Below are positions 53,801 through 61,849 of a DNA stretch of 64,000 nucleotides, one piece after another. Below the pieces are notes generated by a model. That model saw only the letters and a program-made list of their open reading frames with translations, was not told the origin of the DNA and did not search any database. Origin of the DNA: Actinomycetes bacterium (GTDB taxonomy: Bacteria; Actinomycetota; Acidimicrobiia; Acidimicrobiales; RAAP-2); the NCBI GenBank assembly GCA_021778895.1, contig JAJYBR010000002.1, positions 186,001-250,000 on the forward strand, given 5' to 3'. A program made the translations under genes and the position numbers. Position 1 is the stretch's first letter, and every line of letters begins with the position of its first letter.

Positions 53801-56431
53801 ATCAGCAACCCGGTGAGCCTGGATTTCTCCGCGAGCATTTCGCAGATCATTGTGGGTTCCGATCTGATCGTCGCACCGGTGACCCTGGTGGTGTGCGCCA
53901 GTACCGCACAGTCCTGTGCCAACGGCACCTCGAACTTCCAGTTCGAGTTCGATGGCTCGGCCTCGCTGAGTGGATCAGTCACGGTTCCCAACGCGGTGCA
54001 GTTGAGTGGAAGCCTGAGCCTGTCACTGAGCGTCGATCTGTCCACGGGTGGGTTCAGCGCCTTCGTGTCGGGATCGGTGAGCGGGTCGATATCTGTTTGG
54101 AATCCGTTCACCAACTGTTCGGGGGTGTGGTACAACCCCACGACGTGGCACTGTGACGGGAGCTGGGGGAGTTCCTCGACCGTCTCGCAGAGTCTCGGCA
54201 CGACGGGCATCGCGGTCGGCTCGACCGGGCTGACGGTGATGATCAACGGCTACTCGGTGACCTTCCCCTTCAACTCCAACGACCCGCCGTCAGCGCCGAT
54301 TCCCAGCACCTCCACCACGCTCACGTCGTCGGTGGGCGGCACCTCCTCGACGACGTCGACGTACGGCCAGTCGGTGGTGCTGACGGCCACCGTGACAGCG
54401 AGCGGGGCCACGTTCGACGGCCTCGGATCCGTCTCGTTCTACATTGGCGCCGAGCCCATCGCGGGGTGCAGCGGTACGTCGGCTGTGGCCCTGCAGGACG
54501 TCTCAGGGTCCTACACCGCGACGTGCACCACGTCGCAGGCGGTCGTTCCCTCGTCGAACGACACCATGATCTTGCCGGGGGGGTCGGACGCCATCGTGGC
54601 CGAGTACAGCGGCGACGCGAACTTCCCGCCCGCGGAGTCCGCCTCGGTGACCGAGACGGTGAACGCAGCGACACCGACCCTGACGGTGTCCGCTACTCCG
54701 AGCCTCGACTTCTACGGCCAGTCTCTGTCACTCTCGGTGGGTGTGTCCCCGACTGACGGAGGGGGCACGGTGACGTTCCTCGACAACGGCGTGAACATCG
54801 CGGGCTGCGTCGGCCTGTCACTGACGGGCGATGCGGGTCTCGGCCTGGGCACGGACGACTCCGCCGGGGCCACGTGCTCAGTCGGCAGCTCGTGGTCGGC
54901 CGGCACGTACCCGATTACCGTCTCCTACTCCGGCGATGCCAGTGCCACCCAGGCGGTGTCTGCCGTCGACAACGTCGTGGTCCACAAGGACAACACCAGT
55001 GCGACCGTGTCGGAGTCCCCGACGACCGTGACCTACGGCAACGAGTCCGCCTCCACCTTCACCGTGACCGTCACCACTGCTCACGGCGAGCAGATGCCCT
55101 TTACCGAGAGTGTGATCGTGCACGTGGGTGCAGCCTCCTGCACGGCGTCCGTGGCGCCGGCGACGGGTGGGGGGACGGGGACGTGCTCGATCGCCAACAC
55201 CGCGCTGGGAGCGAGCACCACCCCCTATGCGGTGAAGACCACGTACCCGGGGGACGCCGACCTGAACGCGTCGGCCCTCACGACCGCCCCGACCGGGCTC
55301 ACCGTGATCAAGGACAACACCAGTGCGACCGTGTCGGAGTCCCCGACGACCGTGACCTACGGCAACGAGTCCGCCTCCACCTTCACCGTGACCGTCACCA
55401 CTGCCCACGGCGAGCAGATGCCCTTTACCGAGAGTGTGATCGTGCACGTGGGATCGACCTCCTGCACGGCGTCCGTGGCGCCGGCGACGGGTGGGGGGAC
55501 GGGAACCTGCTCGATCGCCAACACCGCGCTGGGAGCGAGCACCACCCCCTATGCGGTGACGACCACGTACCCGGGGGACGCCGACCTGAACGCGTCCGGA
55601 CTGGCGACGTCCCCGACCGGGCTCACCGTGATCAAGGACAACACGACGACGACTGTCACCAATTCGGCGTCCGCTCCCTACGCCACCGAGACCTCTGTGA
55701 TCTTCCACGTCAACGTGGCCCCTCACTACGGCGAGACCGGGCCCAGTGGCGAGCACGTCACCGTCACTGTGGGGTCGACGAGCTGTGACGTCATCCTCAG
55801 CGACGGCGGGGGATCCTGCCACCTCGCCATCGCGGTGCTGCCCGTCGGTGGACCGTACGCGGTGTCGGTCACCTACCCCGGTGACAGCAACTTCAACGGC
55901 TCGACCGGCACGAACTCCTTCAGCGTGGTGACGACGTCGACGCCTGACTGCACGCGTGACGCGGGGGCCAAACTGGTCGGGGCCAACTTTGCCGGGGCCA
56001 ACCTGGCCGGGTGCGACCTGTCCGGCGCGAATCTCAAGAACGCCGACCTCGAGGGGGCGAGCCTCCGAGGGGCGAACCTCCAGGGGGCGAACTTGAAGGG
56101 GGCCATCCTGCAAGGCGACAACCTGGTGGGCGCGAACCTCGCTGGCACCAACCTCATGGGGGACAATGTCCAGTACGCCAACCTGCAGGGTGTCGACTTG
56201 CAGCAGGCGAATCTGCAGTACGCGAACCTCGCCACTTCCTACGACTTCAGCGGCTCGAACCTCGAGGGTGCCAACCTCCAGCACGCCAATCTGTTGGACG
56301 CGAACCTGGAGGACGCCAATCTGTCGGACGCGAACCTCCACTACGCCGATTTGGCGGGCGCCAATCTGACGGGTGCCAACCTCCAGGGGGCCAACTTGCT
56401 CGGGGCCAACCTGACGGGCACCGTTACCTGA
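50873..56431 (+). CDS. Giant secreted Ig-like and pentapeptide-repeat protein
   Basis: The predicted 1852-residue protein has an N-terminal signal or anchor (VVTLSALSVIVGAGILG). Ig-like repeat domains of the Big type lie near 135-240, 250-350, 1142-1268, 1269-1370, 1371-1478, 1479-1586 and 1587-1690. A large Ser/Thr-rich beta region (about 370-1130) has no family I know. The C-terminus (about 1695-1850) is A(N/D)LXX pentapeptide repeats such as GANLQGANL. There is no C-terminal TM or LPXTG. Such proteins are usually adhesins or cell-surface structures. GTG at 50873 is chosen for its GAGGGGGAA; the N-terminal start is uncertain. Confidence 0.82.
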   Translation: MGIRTGAARSVVVTLSALSVIVGAGILGPSVLPGGAAVSTPPGSTSSSTNASVAANGGTSTARAVLASDSGRARSLGGHQPAPRVGSPLSARATGHQPFTLSLGPAGARIHGTGMTIRGIPSPAPNAVSTRTVTSVNLFRSPTRAVVPAHGTIPYGEALTVVANVSQTPGHAPVTAGTVDFTENGTSVQPEGATSAICQSVPVVQGTASCVLSALAASATPYRFGASFTPAPGTLHASRVTVSQGAEVTVVPASTTITLTGAPDASSPGNVRLVATVSDGSSGSNLPPTGTVSFRQGNVALTCAQASAILTETSASASTEVCDVPAPSETTTYTARYVPTDATDFGPSGPAPVSVAPSAVPAAPGVTGGGLSPLVAPPRSSASKSSGTVTAHDTCSSVFGQLWIDSGGTLTFTGPLNSLGSSASLTVTSSPQSGTCTSTTSIAFSSATLSLFGGTLTGSSLSGTITDGSPDPQLCITAGTLEGVSISGSLCFSVSAATTSGGTIDGITSASLSASGSLSIASVASLSVSTITISNLAPPTADNCSLKNSGDWWLFVGGNLSLSISQSTLTETATGCVDLTSGTSALSLTSTFTGLAIGPVTLNSLTVTLSYASGTGFGVQGTAAVSIAMPSGGTLSTTLTVAFQSSGTVVVGGEANLSSWLGSSWSGTAYLYYATAAVSSFDTGVSSLGNLDLVQGINFAISLTGLPSSISSALQNVGINMTGTLLATGSYDTSSGTFTLAITYTFPTSPPVQLFDNQGVALDLVSATVAFETTASSASINLTMNATLYPNGTAAGAQAVPVSGTLSAAISSTPSASISVSINEPGCALGGGWTNAFGDNGLTVQCAELTVGVTAAFPYVTGSIQGVITSLPSDIATAIGYQDGAPIAFAFGFNPYYLDLSIGTPTSTTTALEPLASFGYGSALQVSYAQLCFAEGAVLLPDGLGCNNGFVLAFSATIDSSIFAKPVSVNVSASLSISNPVSLDFSASISQIIVGSDLIVAPVTLVVCASTAQSCANGTSNFQFEFDGSASLSGSVTVPNAVQLSGSLSLSLSVDLSTGGFSAFVSGSVSGSISVWNPFTNCSGVWYNPTTWHCDGSWGSSSTVSQSLGTTGIAVGSTGLTVMINGYSVTFPFNSNDPPSAPIPSTSTTLTSSVGGTSSTTSTYGQSVVLTATVTASGATFDGLGSVSFYIGAEPIAGCSGTSAVALQDVSGSYTATCTTSQAVVPSSNDTMILPGGSDAIVAEYSGDANFPPAESASVTETVNAATPTLTVSATPSLDFYGQSLSLSVGVSPTDGGGTVTFLDNGVNIAGCVGLSLTGDAGLGLGTDDSAGATCSVGSSWSAGTYPITVSYSGDASATQAVSAVDNVVVHKDNTSATVSESPTTVTYGNESASTFTVTVTTAHGEQMPFTESVIVHVGAASCTASVAPATGGGTGTCSIANTALGASTTPYAVKTTYPGDADLNASALTTAPTGLTVIKDNTSATVSESPTTVTYGNESASTFTVTVTTAHGEQMPFTESVIVHVGSTSCTASVAPATGGGTGTCSIANTALGASTTPYAVTTTYPGDADLNASGLATSPTGLTVIKDNTTTTVTNSASAPYATETSVIFHVNVAPHYGETGPSGEHVTVTVGSTSCDVILSDGGGSCHLAIAVLPVGGPYAVSVTYPGDSNFNGSTGTNSFSVVTTSTPDCTRDAGAKLVGANFAGANLAGCDLSGANLKNADLEGASLRGANLQGANLKGAILQGDNLVGANLAGTNLMGDNVQYANLQGVDLQQANLQYANLATSYDFSGSNLEGANLQHANLLDANLEDANLSDANLHYADLAGANLTGANLQGANLLGANLTGTVT
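54986..55633 (+). repeat. Near-identical 324-bp tandem repeat, two units
   Basis: Units 54986-55309 and 55310-55633 each encode one 108-residue Ig-like domain (DNTSATVSESPTTVTYGNES...). They differ at only about 18 to 20 positions, mainly near 55130-55140, 55190, 55240 and the unit ends. A third unit from 55634 keeps the opening DNTTTTVT and the fold but has diverged. This points to recent duplication or gene conversion. Confidence 0.92.
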
Positions 56432-57130
56432 TGATCCGCGTCGCTCCGGGATCCCGGCCGTCAAGGGTCGCGGACTCGCGTTCGACGGTCAGGGGCCTTG
56501 ATGTACTCGATGGATCGCTGCCGGTGTCGTCGGTAGGTCTCGCGGTCTGCGGGAACCGGAGACGTCTGGCAGTCACCGAAGGGTAGGCGAACCTCACCCG
56601 GCTGTCGGTGGAGACGAGATTGCTAGTGAGAGGAAGTCGACACAGCCTTCGAAGTCGCCAGAGACGGGGACGGACGTGGGGTGGCTCCCAGGTCGAAGTC
56701 AGGGGACTGGCCAGCTGGAGGTAGGAGCGACCAATGCGCTCCCGTGGCAGGTCAGGGGAATCGGCCAACTTCGCGTTGCATTCCCGGGCGCTGCTGATCG
56801 TCGGTCCGTTATGAACGCAGTGGCCGGAGAAGACCCCCCCCGGCACCAGTCGTGTGAGGGAGCGCCCGGAATGCCGCAGTCTCCCGCCCAGGGATCTGCC
56901 CCATGATCGACGTGAGCCGCCCTCCCTTGCGCACGTAGACATCACGGAGCCAGTGGTGCCAAAGACTTCGTCCACGTTGGAGCGATGATCGTGACGCGTT
57001 CTGGCCGCGATGGTGCCCCTGCACTAGTGAAGTTTGCCGAAGGAGAGATGTCACGAAGGGGTACCGAGAAGTTGTGCGAACCCCGGGGCGCACTCGAGCG
57101 TCTCTTATGTTGTGACGATGGGCACCGTCG
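56432..57130. other. Intergenic, nothing recognised
   Basis: The 699 bases lie between the giant gene and the sigma factor. I see no conserved protein or RNA. Somewhat lower GC and scattered short frames suggest eroded or promoter DNA. Confidence 0.45.
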
Positions 57131-57703
57131 ATGGCTGAGAGCGGGGGTGAAGAGGTGGCGGCGTCTCTCGGCACGTCCGTGCTCGAGCGTCGTCTCGAGG
57201 CGGAATATGCGAGGTCTGTTCGCACCGCGTATCTCATCGTCGGTAATCGTCAAGACGCCGAGGACGCCGTGCAAGAGGCGTACCTTCGCGCGTGGAGGTT
57301 CCGAGACTCACTGGAGGACGAGTCACGCTTCTCGCCGTGGCTCTATCGCGTCGTTGTCAATGCCTGTCATTCCAGACTGCGATCCGAGATTCCTCATCGC
57401 GATCGGCGTCGCGACCTCGAGCAGCGCGACGATGCCGTCGACGAGGACGGCGTGGCGTCGAGACTTGCCCTGACCGACTCCGTGAAGCTCGCACTTGCCA
57501 GTCTCCCGACGCATCTGCGCGTCGTGGTCGTGCTTCGCTACTACGCCGAGCTTCCCGAAGACGAGATCGCCGCCGTGATCAGCCGGCAGGTCGGCACGGT
57601 CAAGTCACGCCTGCACGAGGCGCGCCGGCGACTGGCCGAGCATCCCGCTTTGCGCCCCGAGACACCGCGCGAGTCCGCCACCCGGGAGGGGGCAGCACCA
57701 TGA
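57131..57703 (+). CDS. ECF RNA polymerase sigma factor
   Basis: The 190-residue protein has region 2 (GNRQDAEDAVQEAYLRAWRF, then FSPWLYRVVVNACHSRL) and region 4 (LASLPTHLRVVVVLRYYAELPEDEIAAV, then GTVKSRLHEARRRL). It is a group IV (ECF) sigma factor. Its stop overlaps the next gene's ATG by three bases, which codes for the probable membrane anti-sigma partner. Target promoters are unknown; control of the giant surface protein is speculation from proximity. Confidence 0.92.
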   Translation: MAESGGEEVAASLGTSVLERRLEAEYARSVRTAYLIVGNRQDAEDAVQEAYLRAWRFRDSLEDESRFSPWLYRVVVNACHSRLRSEIPHRDRRRDLEQRDDAVDEDGVASRLALTDSVKLALASLPTHLRVVVVLRYYAELPEDEIAAVISRQVGTVKSRLHEARRRLAEHPALRPETPRESATREGAAP

Positions 57704-58788
57704 CCATGATCGATGAAGACTTCCTCTCTGCGGCGCTTCGAGGTGCTGCGGACGCCGTGGACGTTGACGACGGAGCCGCGCGGCGGATCCTCCGAGAAGC
57801 TCGCTCCTCGCCGGGCGAAGACCGTCGAATCAGGACACGGTTCGGGCAACACCGCTCTCTTCCACTCCTGGTTGGAGCAGCCGCACTCCTGGTGGTTGGC
57901 GCGATCTCGTGGCCTTTGCTGCGCAGCGAGAGGGGCGTTCACTCGACGAGCGCCGTTCACGGGTTGCCAGCTCGTGTCTTGTATCCGCCCACGGCCCAAG
58001 GCGGTCTCGTGGTCACCGGTTCCGGAGTGTCGTTCGGTGCACAGATCCCACGTGGATCTTCGAAGACGATGACTTCGACAGCTGGAGCGTCCGCAGTGGG
58101 GGGGCCCCGCATCGAGTCGACGGGCTCGGTCGAGCTGCGTGTTGCCGCCGGAAGGGTGGCGTCGACCCTTACGGCACTGGGCCAGGTGGCTCAACGAGAC
58201 GGTGGATCGACCGTCAGCACGCAGGCGCAGATGAACAATCGTGCGTCGGGCCACTTCGCCAGCGGGACGATTGTCCTGCAGGTTCCCGAGAGGTCGTTCG
58301 CCAAGCTCGTCGACCAAGTCCAGCGGCTCGGCCGCACCCTCGCGGTCAGCACGACGTCCACGGACGTCACGGGCCAGTACGTGGATCTGAGCGCGCGAAT
58401 CTCGGCTGCGGAGGCGACGAGAACTCAATATCTGGCGATCATGGCGCGCGCCACGTCGATCGGTGCCGTTCTCGCGGTGCAGCAACGGCTGGACAGCATC
58501 CAAAGCCAGATCGAGCAGCTCCAGGGCCAGTTGCATCTGCTCGATCACGAGACAACGGACGGCGCATTGACGGTTGTTGTCTCCACGAGCGTGGCGGGAC
58601 CGCCAGTCGCTCACCACAGTTCGGGCCCCGCCAAGGCGTTCCATGATGCGGTGAGTGGTTTCGTCACGGGCGTCGAGTGGATGATTCGACTCTCGGGGCC
58701 AGTCCTGTTCGCCGTTCTCCTGCTCGGTGTGTTCTTCCTGGTTGGCAAATGGATCTGGCGCCGGCGACACCTCGGAGACCCCAGTTAG
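57700..58788 (+). CDS. Membrane DUF4349 protein, probable anti-sigma partner
   Basis: The 362-residue protein starts at ATG 57700 inside the sigma stop. An N-terminal cytoplasmic segment of about 50 residues (DDGAARRILREARSS) could be anti-sigma-like. TM1 is LPLLVGAAALLVVGAISW. An extracytoplasmic DUF4349 domain (about 130-300) has a coiled-coil region (AVQQRLDSIQSQIEQLQGQL), and TM2 is VLFAVLLLGVFFLVG near 335-350. DUF4349 proteins are often encoded with ECF sigma factors. Anti-sigma activity is inferred from the operon. Confidence 0.82.
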   Translation: MTMIDEDFLSAALRGAADAVDVDDGAARRILREARSSPGEDRRIRTRFGQHRSLPLLVGAAALLVVGAISWPLLRSERGVHSTSAVHGLPARVLYPPTAQGGLVVTGSGVSFGAQIPRGSSKTMTSTAGASAVGGPRIESTGSVELRVAAGRVASTLTALGQVAQRDGGSTVSTQAQMNNRASGHFASGTIVLQVPERSFAKLVDQVQRLGRTLAVSTTSTDVTGQYVDLSARISAAEATRTQYLAIMARATSIGAVLAVQQRLDSIQSQIEQLQGQLHLLDHETTDGALTVVVSTSVAGPPVAHHSSGPAKAFHDAVSGFVTGVEWMIRLSGPVLFAVLLLGVFFLVGKWIWRRRHLGDPS

Positions 58789-58968
58789 TTGGTGCGGGTG
58801 ATGCAGCCGTGCATGACGGAGACTCCTGTCTCCGGCCGAAATCGACCGAGAACCACGAGGCGATGTGGCACGAGCCAAGAGCATTCGGGGAGGGTCTGTC
58901 ACGGGCAGGTGCCAGGCCAGGATGCGTGTTGTGGTTACTTAGGCAAGAGTGAGGGCACGAAGAACCGA

Positions 58969-59490
58969 ATGCGGCTCCGCATCGCCATTCCGATGGTCTT
59001 GGGCACCGCACTCCTGCTATCAGCTTGTGGCAGCCTGTCGTCGAACGGATCCACGACCACCACGCCGGCGGCCAAGACGGCGTATCTCTGTGGGGTCATC
59101 CCCCGGGTGGACCGACTGGTCGTCACGAGGCAGGCTCCCGGTCGTCCGTTCATCTTCCGGTTTCCCTCGGTGGTCACGGTCACGAACGCGTTCGACGCGC
59201 AAGTTGTGGCGAAAGCCGCCTGCGCATTGCCCGATGCGCCGAAGGGCGCCCAGGCGTGTCCCCTTGAATTCGTCCTCTTCTACCATCTCGTCTTTGCGGT
59301 GCGGGGCGAAAAAGGCATGGGCGGCGAAGCGATAGACGTGAACCCCACGGGGTGCCAGGCGGTCACGGGGCTCGGAGCCGTGCGTGAGGCCATGTCCTCT
59401 ATCAACTTCTACCGGCTCCTCGGGAACGCGATGGGGGTGAGGAGCGCCAGTTACCTGACGTTCAGAGGAGCCTTCCGAACAGGCGGCTGA
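58969..59490 (+). CDS. Hypothetical lipoprotein
   Basis: The 173-residue protein has a lipoprotein signal: RLRIAIPMVLGTALLLSACG, lipobox LSAC with Cys20. A Thr-rich linker follows, then a globular part with cysteine pairs (CGVIPR, CALPD, CPLEF, GCQAV). No family is recognised. It follows the sigma/DUF4349 pair by 180 bases and may belong to its regulon; that is guesswork. Confidence 0.75.
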   Translation: MRLRIAIPMVLGTALLLSACGSLSSNGSTTTTPAAKTAYLCGVIPRVDRLVVTRQAPGRPFIFRFPSVVTVTNAFDAQVVAKAACALPDAPKGAQACPLEFVLFYHLVFAVRGEKGMGGEAIDVNPTGCQAVTGLGAVREAMSSINFYRLLGNAMGVRSASYLTFRGAFRTGG

Positions 59491-59537
59491 CCAACCGGGA
59501 TGTCGCGCGCCCGGTCCGCCGCCAGTTGCGCCGTGCT

Positions 59538-60533
59538 CTACAGCGACAACTGATACTCGTCAACGGATTCGACGATGTGGAAACCCAGCAGTTCGTTAAT
59601 GGCGACGATGCGGAAGTTCTCGAGGGTGTTCCACGTCTCCAGTCCAAGGGCCCCCGGAATCTCCCGGCGCAGGTTGCGTAGATTAGCCACCTTGATGGCG
59701 AGTCCGAGGCGGTGGCCGCGATGGTCAGGATCGACATCGTGTTCCACTGCTCGGCGACGGCTGGCTCGTGAGCCCAACCTCCGATGTCCGTGAAAGCCAC
59801 CAAGTGGCCGCTGCGATCGACAGCGCCTGCCGCAAGGCGTCGCCGTCCAGAACGGGAGGCATCGTCCTCCTCCTCGCCATCGGGAGGCGTCCCGCACTTC
59901 GGGATCCGTCGACAGATCACCGCGCGGGGTGTCTGTGGACATCCTGCCTACGAGATTCGCGACACCGTCGACGAGGGCGTCGGGCGCCCGATCAACCCAG
60001 GTGACGATGTCATAGTCGCTGTCGCGTCCCTCGATCCGGGCATTCACCAGGTCGTCGAGTTTGCTGTCGTCGACATCGCGCAGGTCGAGTTCGCGACGGA
60101 GCCTCGAAAGGACTTTTCTCGCGCCCAGGAGTCGGGAGAACGCACGGCCCGGTGACTCTTTGCCGACAGGGGAGCCCACCGTCCACGCCACGTGCGTGCG
60201 GCCTGCACCACTGACGAACGCGAGAATCTCCCGGGCGAGCGCGGTGCCTATTCCTCGCCGACGCCGAGATGGGAGCACCGAGAGTGAGACAGTCGCACCG
60301 GCGAGGTTGTCGCGAAGGGGAAGGCGTACCGTCCCGTGCGCGACGTCAGCGCCGTCCTCGACGGCCAGGAAATGTGCATACCGGGAGGAACGCTGGACGC
60401 CGCTGAGCTGGTGCATGATCTCTTCCAGCGAGCCAGCAACCATGCCCGGGTGGTCAACGCGAATGCACGTCCGCGCGAGCTCGAGCCACCTCCTCGCTCC
60501 AGCGGCGTCGCTGATTCGCTCGAACGCAATCAT
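59538..60533 (-). pseudogene. Two-domain GNAT acetyltransferase with two frameshifts
   Basis: The intact frame gives an N-terminal GNAT half (VLPSRRRRGIGTALAREILA) and a C-terminal half (DPDHRGHRLGLAIKVANLRN ... NELLGFHIVESV) with a garbled stretch between (about 59880-59750). Another frame on the same strand supplies the missing piece (RRLAAGAVDRSGHLVAFTDI, AHEPAVAEQWNT). So two compensating frame changes break a typical actinobacterial two-domain acetyltransferase. The continuous 331-residue frame is a coincidence of the double shift. It could be a pseudogene or a sequencing error. Confidence 0.8.
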
Positions 60534-60875
60534 CAGGGGAGGCTACGTGGCGAGGGTGGCGTCCTCGTCCGCCACGATGGCTGCGTTCCCCTGCCAAGCG
60601 CTGATCGACACCGCGACGGCCGAGGTGGTTCACGCGAAGCACCACGAGGGCCCGCTCTCGCGCACCAGGATGCTCGAAACCGATGTCGGGGGGCTGGGGA
60701 CAGACCCGACAAGTGCATCACCCGCGGGCTGTTCGCACGGGTCGTGTACCTCGATGTCGGCGGCCGCTGGCCACAAGAACTCGGATTCGCTCCTGGGCCG
60801 ATTGCCCGGAATCGATGGTTGGCCCGACGGACAGCACCGCTCAGTCGTGAAACCGGCTGATCTGGCCAACCTCGA
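60534..60875. other. Intergenic, nothing recognised
   Basis: The 342 bases lie between the broken GNAT gene and the cytidine deaminase gene. Frames are open on both strands but none resembles a family. It could be a remnant. Confidence 0.45.
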
Positions 60876-61307
60876 CTAGCGCGGGTCGCGTATGTACTTT
60901 GCCGGGAGCAGGTCGAGCACCTTGACCTTCATGGGGGAGCCGGTGTCGTCTGACAGGATGACTTCGGCATCGGGTCCGTAGTCGCTGATCAGTTCGCGGC
61001 ACATGCCACACGGCGAGACGATCCACGGCTCATCAATCCCCTCGTGGGGATGCACCACCGCGACGACCGTTCTGACGTCACGGGCGCCGGACGACTCGGC
61101 CGTGCCGATCGCCACGGCTTCTGCACACACGGCGATACGCCCGACGTTCGCTTCCAGATGAACGCCCGTGAAGATGCGTCCGTCGCCTGTGCGCACGGCG
61201 GCGCCAACGTGGTGGCGCTTGTACTCATAGTTGGTCTTGATGGCGGTGCGAGCCGCTTCGACCAGGGCCAGATCGTCGTCAGTGAGTGGAACTCCGTGGA
61301 GAGACAT
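60876..61307 (-). CDS. cdd: Cytidine deaminase
   Basis: This zinc enzyme of 143 residues deaminates cytidine and deoxycytidine to uridine forms for pyrimidine salvage. Zinc and catalytic residues are Cys61 and Glu63 in VCAEAVAIG and Cys100 and Cys103 in PCGMC. The N-terminal part is HHVGAAVRTGDGRIFTGVHL. ATG at 61307 follows AGGGG. A longer frame upstream has no similarity and is rejected. Confidence 0.95.
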   Translation of the reverse strand: MSLHGVPLTDDDLALVEAARTAIKTNYEYKRHHVGAAVRTGDGRIFTGVHLEANVGRIAVCAEAVAIGTAESSGARDVRTVVAVVHPHEGIDEPWIVSPCGMCRELISDYGPDAEVILSDDTGSPMKVKVLDLLPAKYIRDPR

Positions 61308-61522
61308 GCCCCTAGCATGCATGCACCCTGGAGACACAGCAATCCGTGCCATCTGGAGAGACCTACCAGACGCGGTGCTGGCGTCGCCGACCGCTGGCGA
61401 TGACATGAACAATCGGGCATCGGACGGGCACGTTGCGGGACTTCGGTCCAGGGGGTTCACGGATGCATTCGCGTGTCCGCAGCCTGGTGCCAACGGTGGG
61501 GAATCTTTTCCGTAGTCCCCCC

Positions 61523-61599
61523 TGGTGGGGCTAGTAAGAATCGAACTTACGACCTCGTCATTATCAGTGACGCGCTCTAACCGACTGAGCTATAGCCCC
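61523..61599 (-). tRNA. tRNA-Ile (GAT)
   Basis: The minus strand folds as a standard tRNA. Acceptor stem GGGGCTA/TAGCCCC with discriminator A and encoded CCA; D arm AGCTCAGTCGGTTAGAGC; anticodon arm CGTCA-CTGATAA-TGACG with anticodon GAT; T arm TAAGTTCGATTCTTA. It is a free-standing copy, not within an rRNA operon here. Confidence 0.96.
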
Positions 61600-61805
61600 A
61601 GGGCATCACAATCTACACCAGGCGGCTGGTCCGACGACCCGTCGGTCTCCCCGAGCCGGTCCGGAAGTGGCAACGCCACCGGTGAAGCGGGGCCGTAGAA
61701 AGGCACCCGGCTCATCCCCAGCCGAGAGGTTCGCCGGCCCCGAAGCACTTGTCATCAATATCCGGCGCCGGTCGCGCGGATGTGCTAGTACTGACTGGCG
61801 ATTCA

Positions 61806-61823
61806 CATCTCATTATTGAGATG
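61806..61823. promoter_or_regulatory. Short inverted repeat upstream of binding-protein gene
   Basis: CATCTCA-TTAT-TGAGATG forms a 7-bp stem with a 4-base loop, ending 26 bases before the start codon at 61850. It could be an operator or a leader hairpin. Its function is unknown. Confidence 0.5.
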
Positions 61824-61849
61824 CCGGTCGTACTAACTAGGGAGGGAGC

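Noticed and set aside
54986..55633. Possible CRISPR or mobile repeat
   Set aside because: The repeat is coding, 324 bases long and in frame with Ig-like domains; no spacers or transposase occur.
60630..60869. Small frame upstream of cytidine deaminase
   Set aside because: It has no recognisable domain, and its start is poorly supported. It may be remnant DNA.
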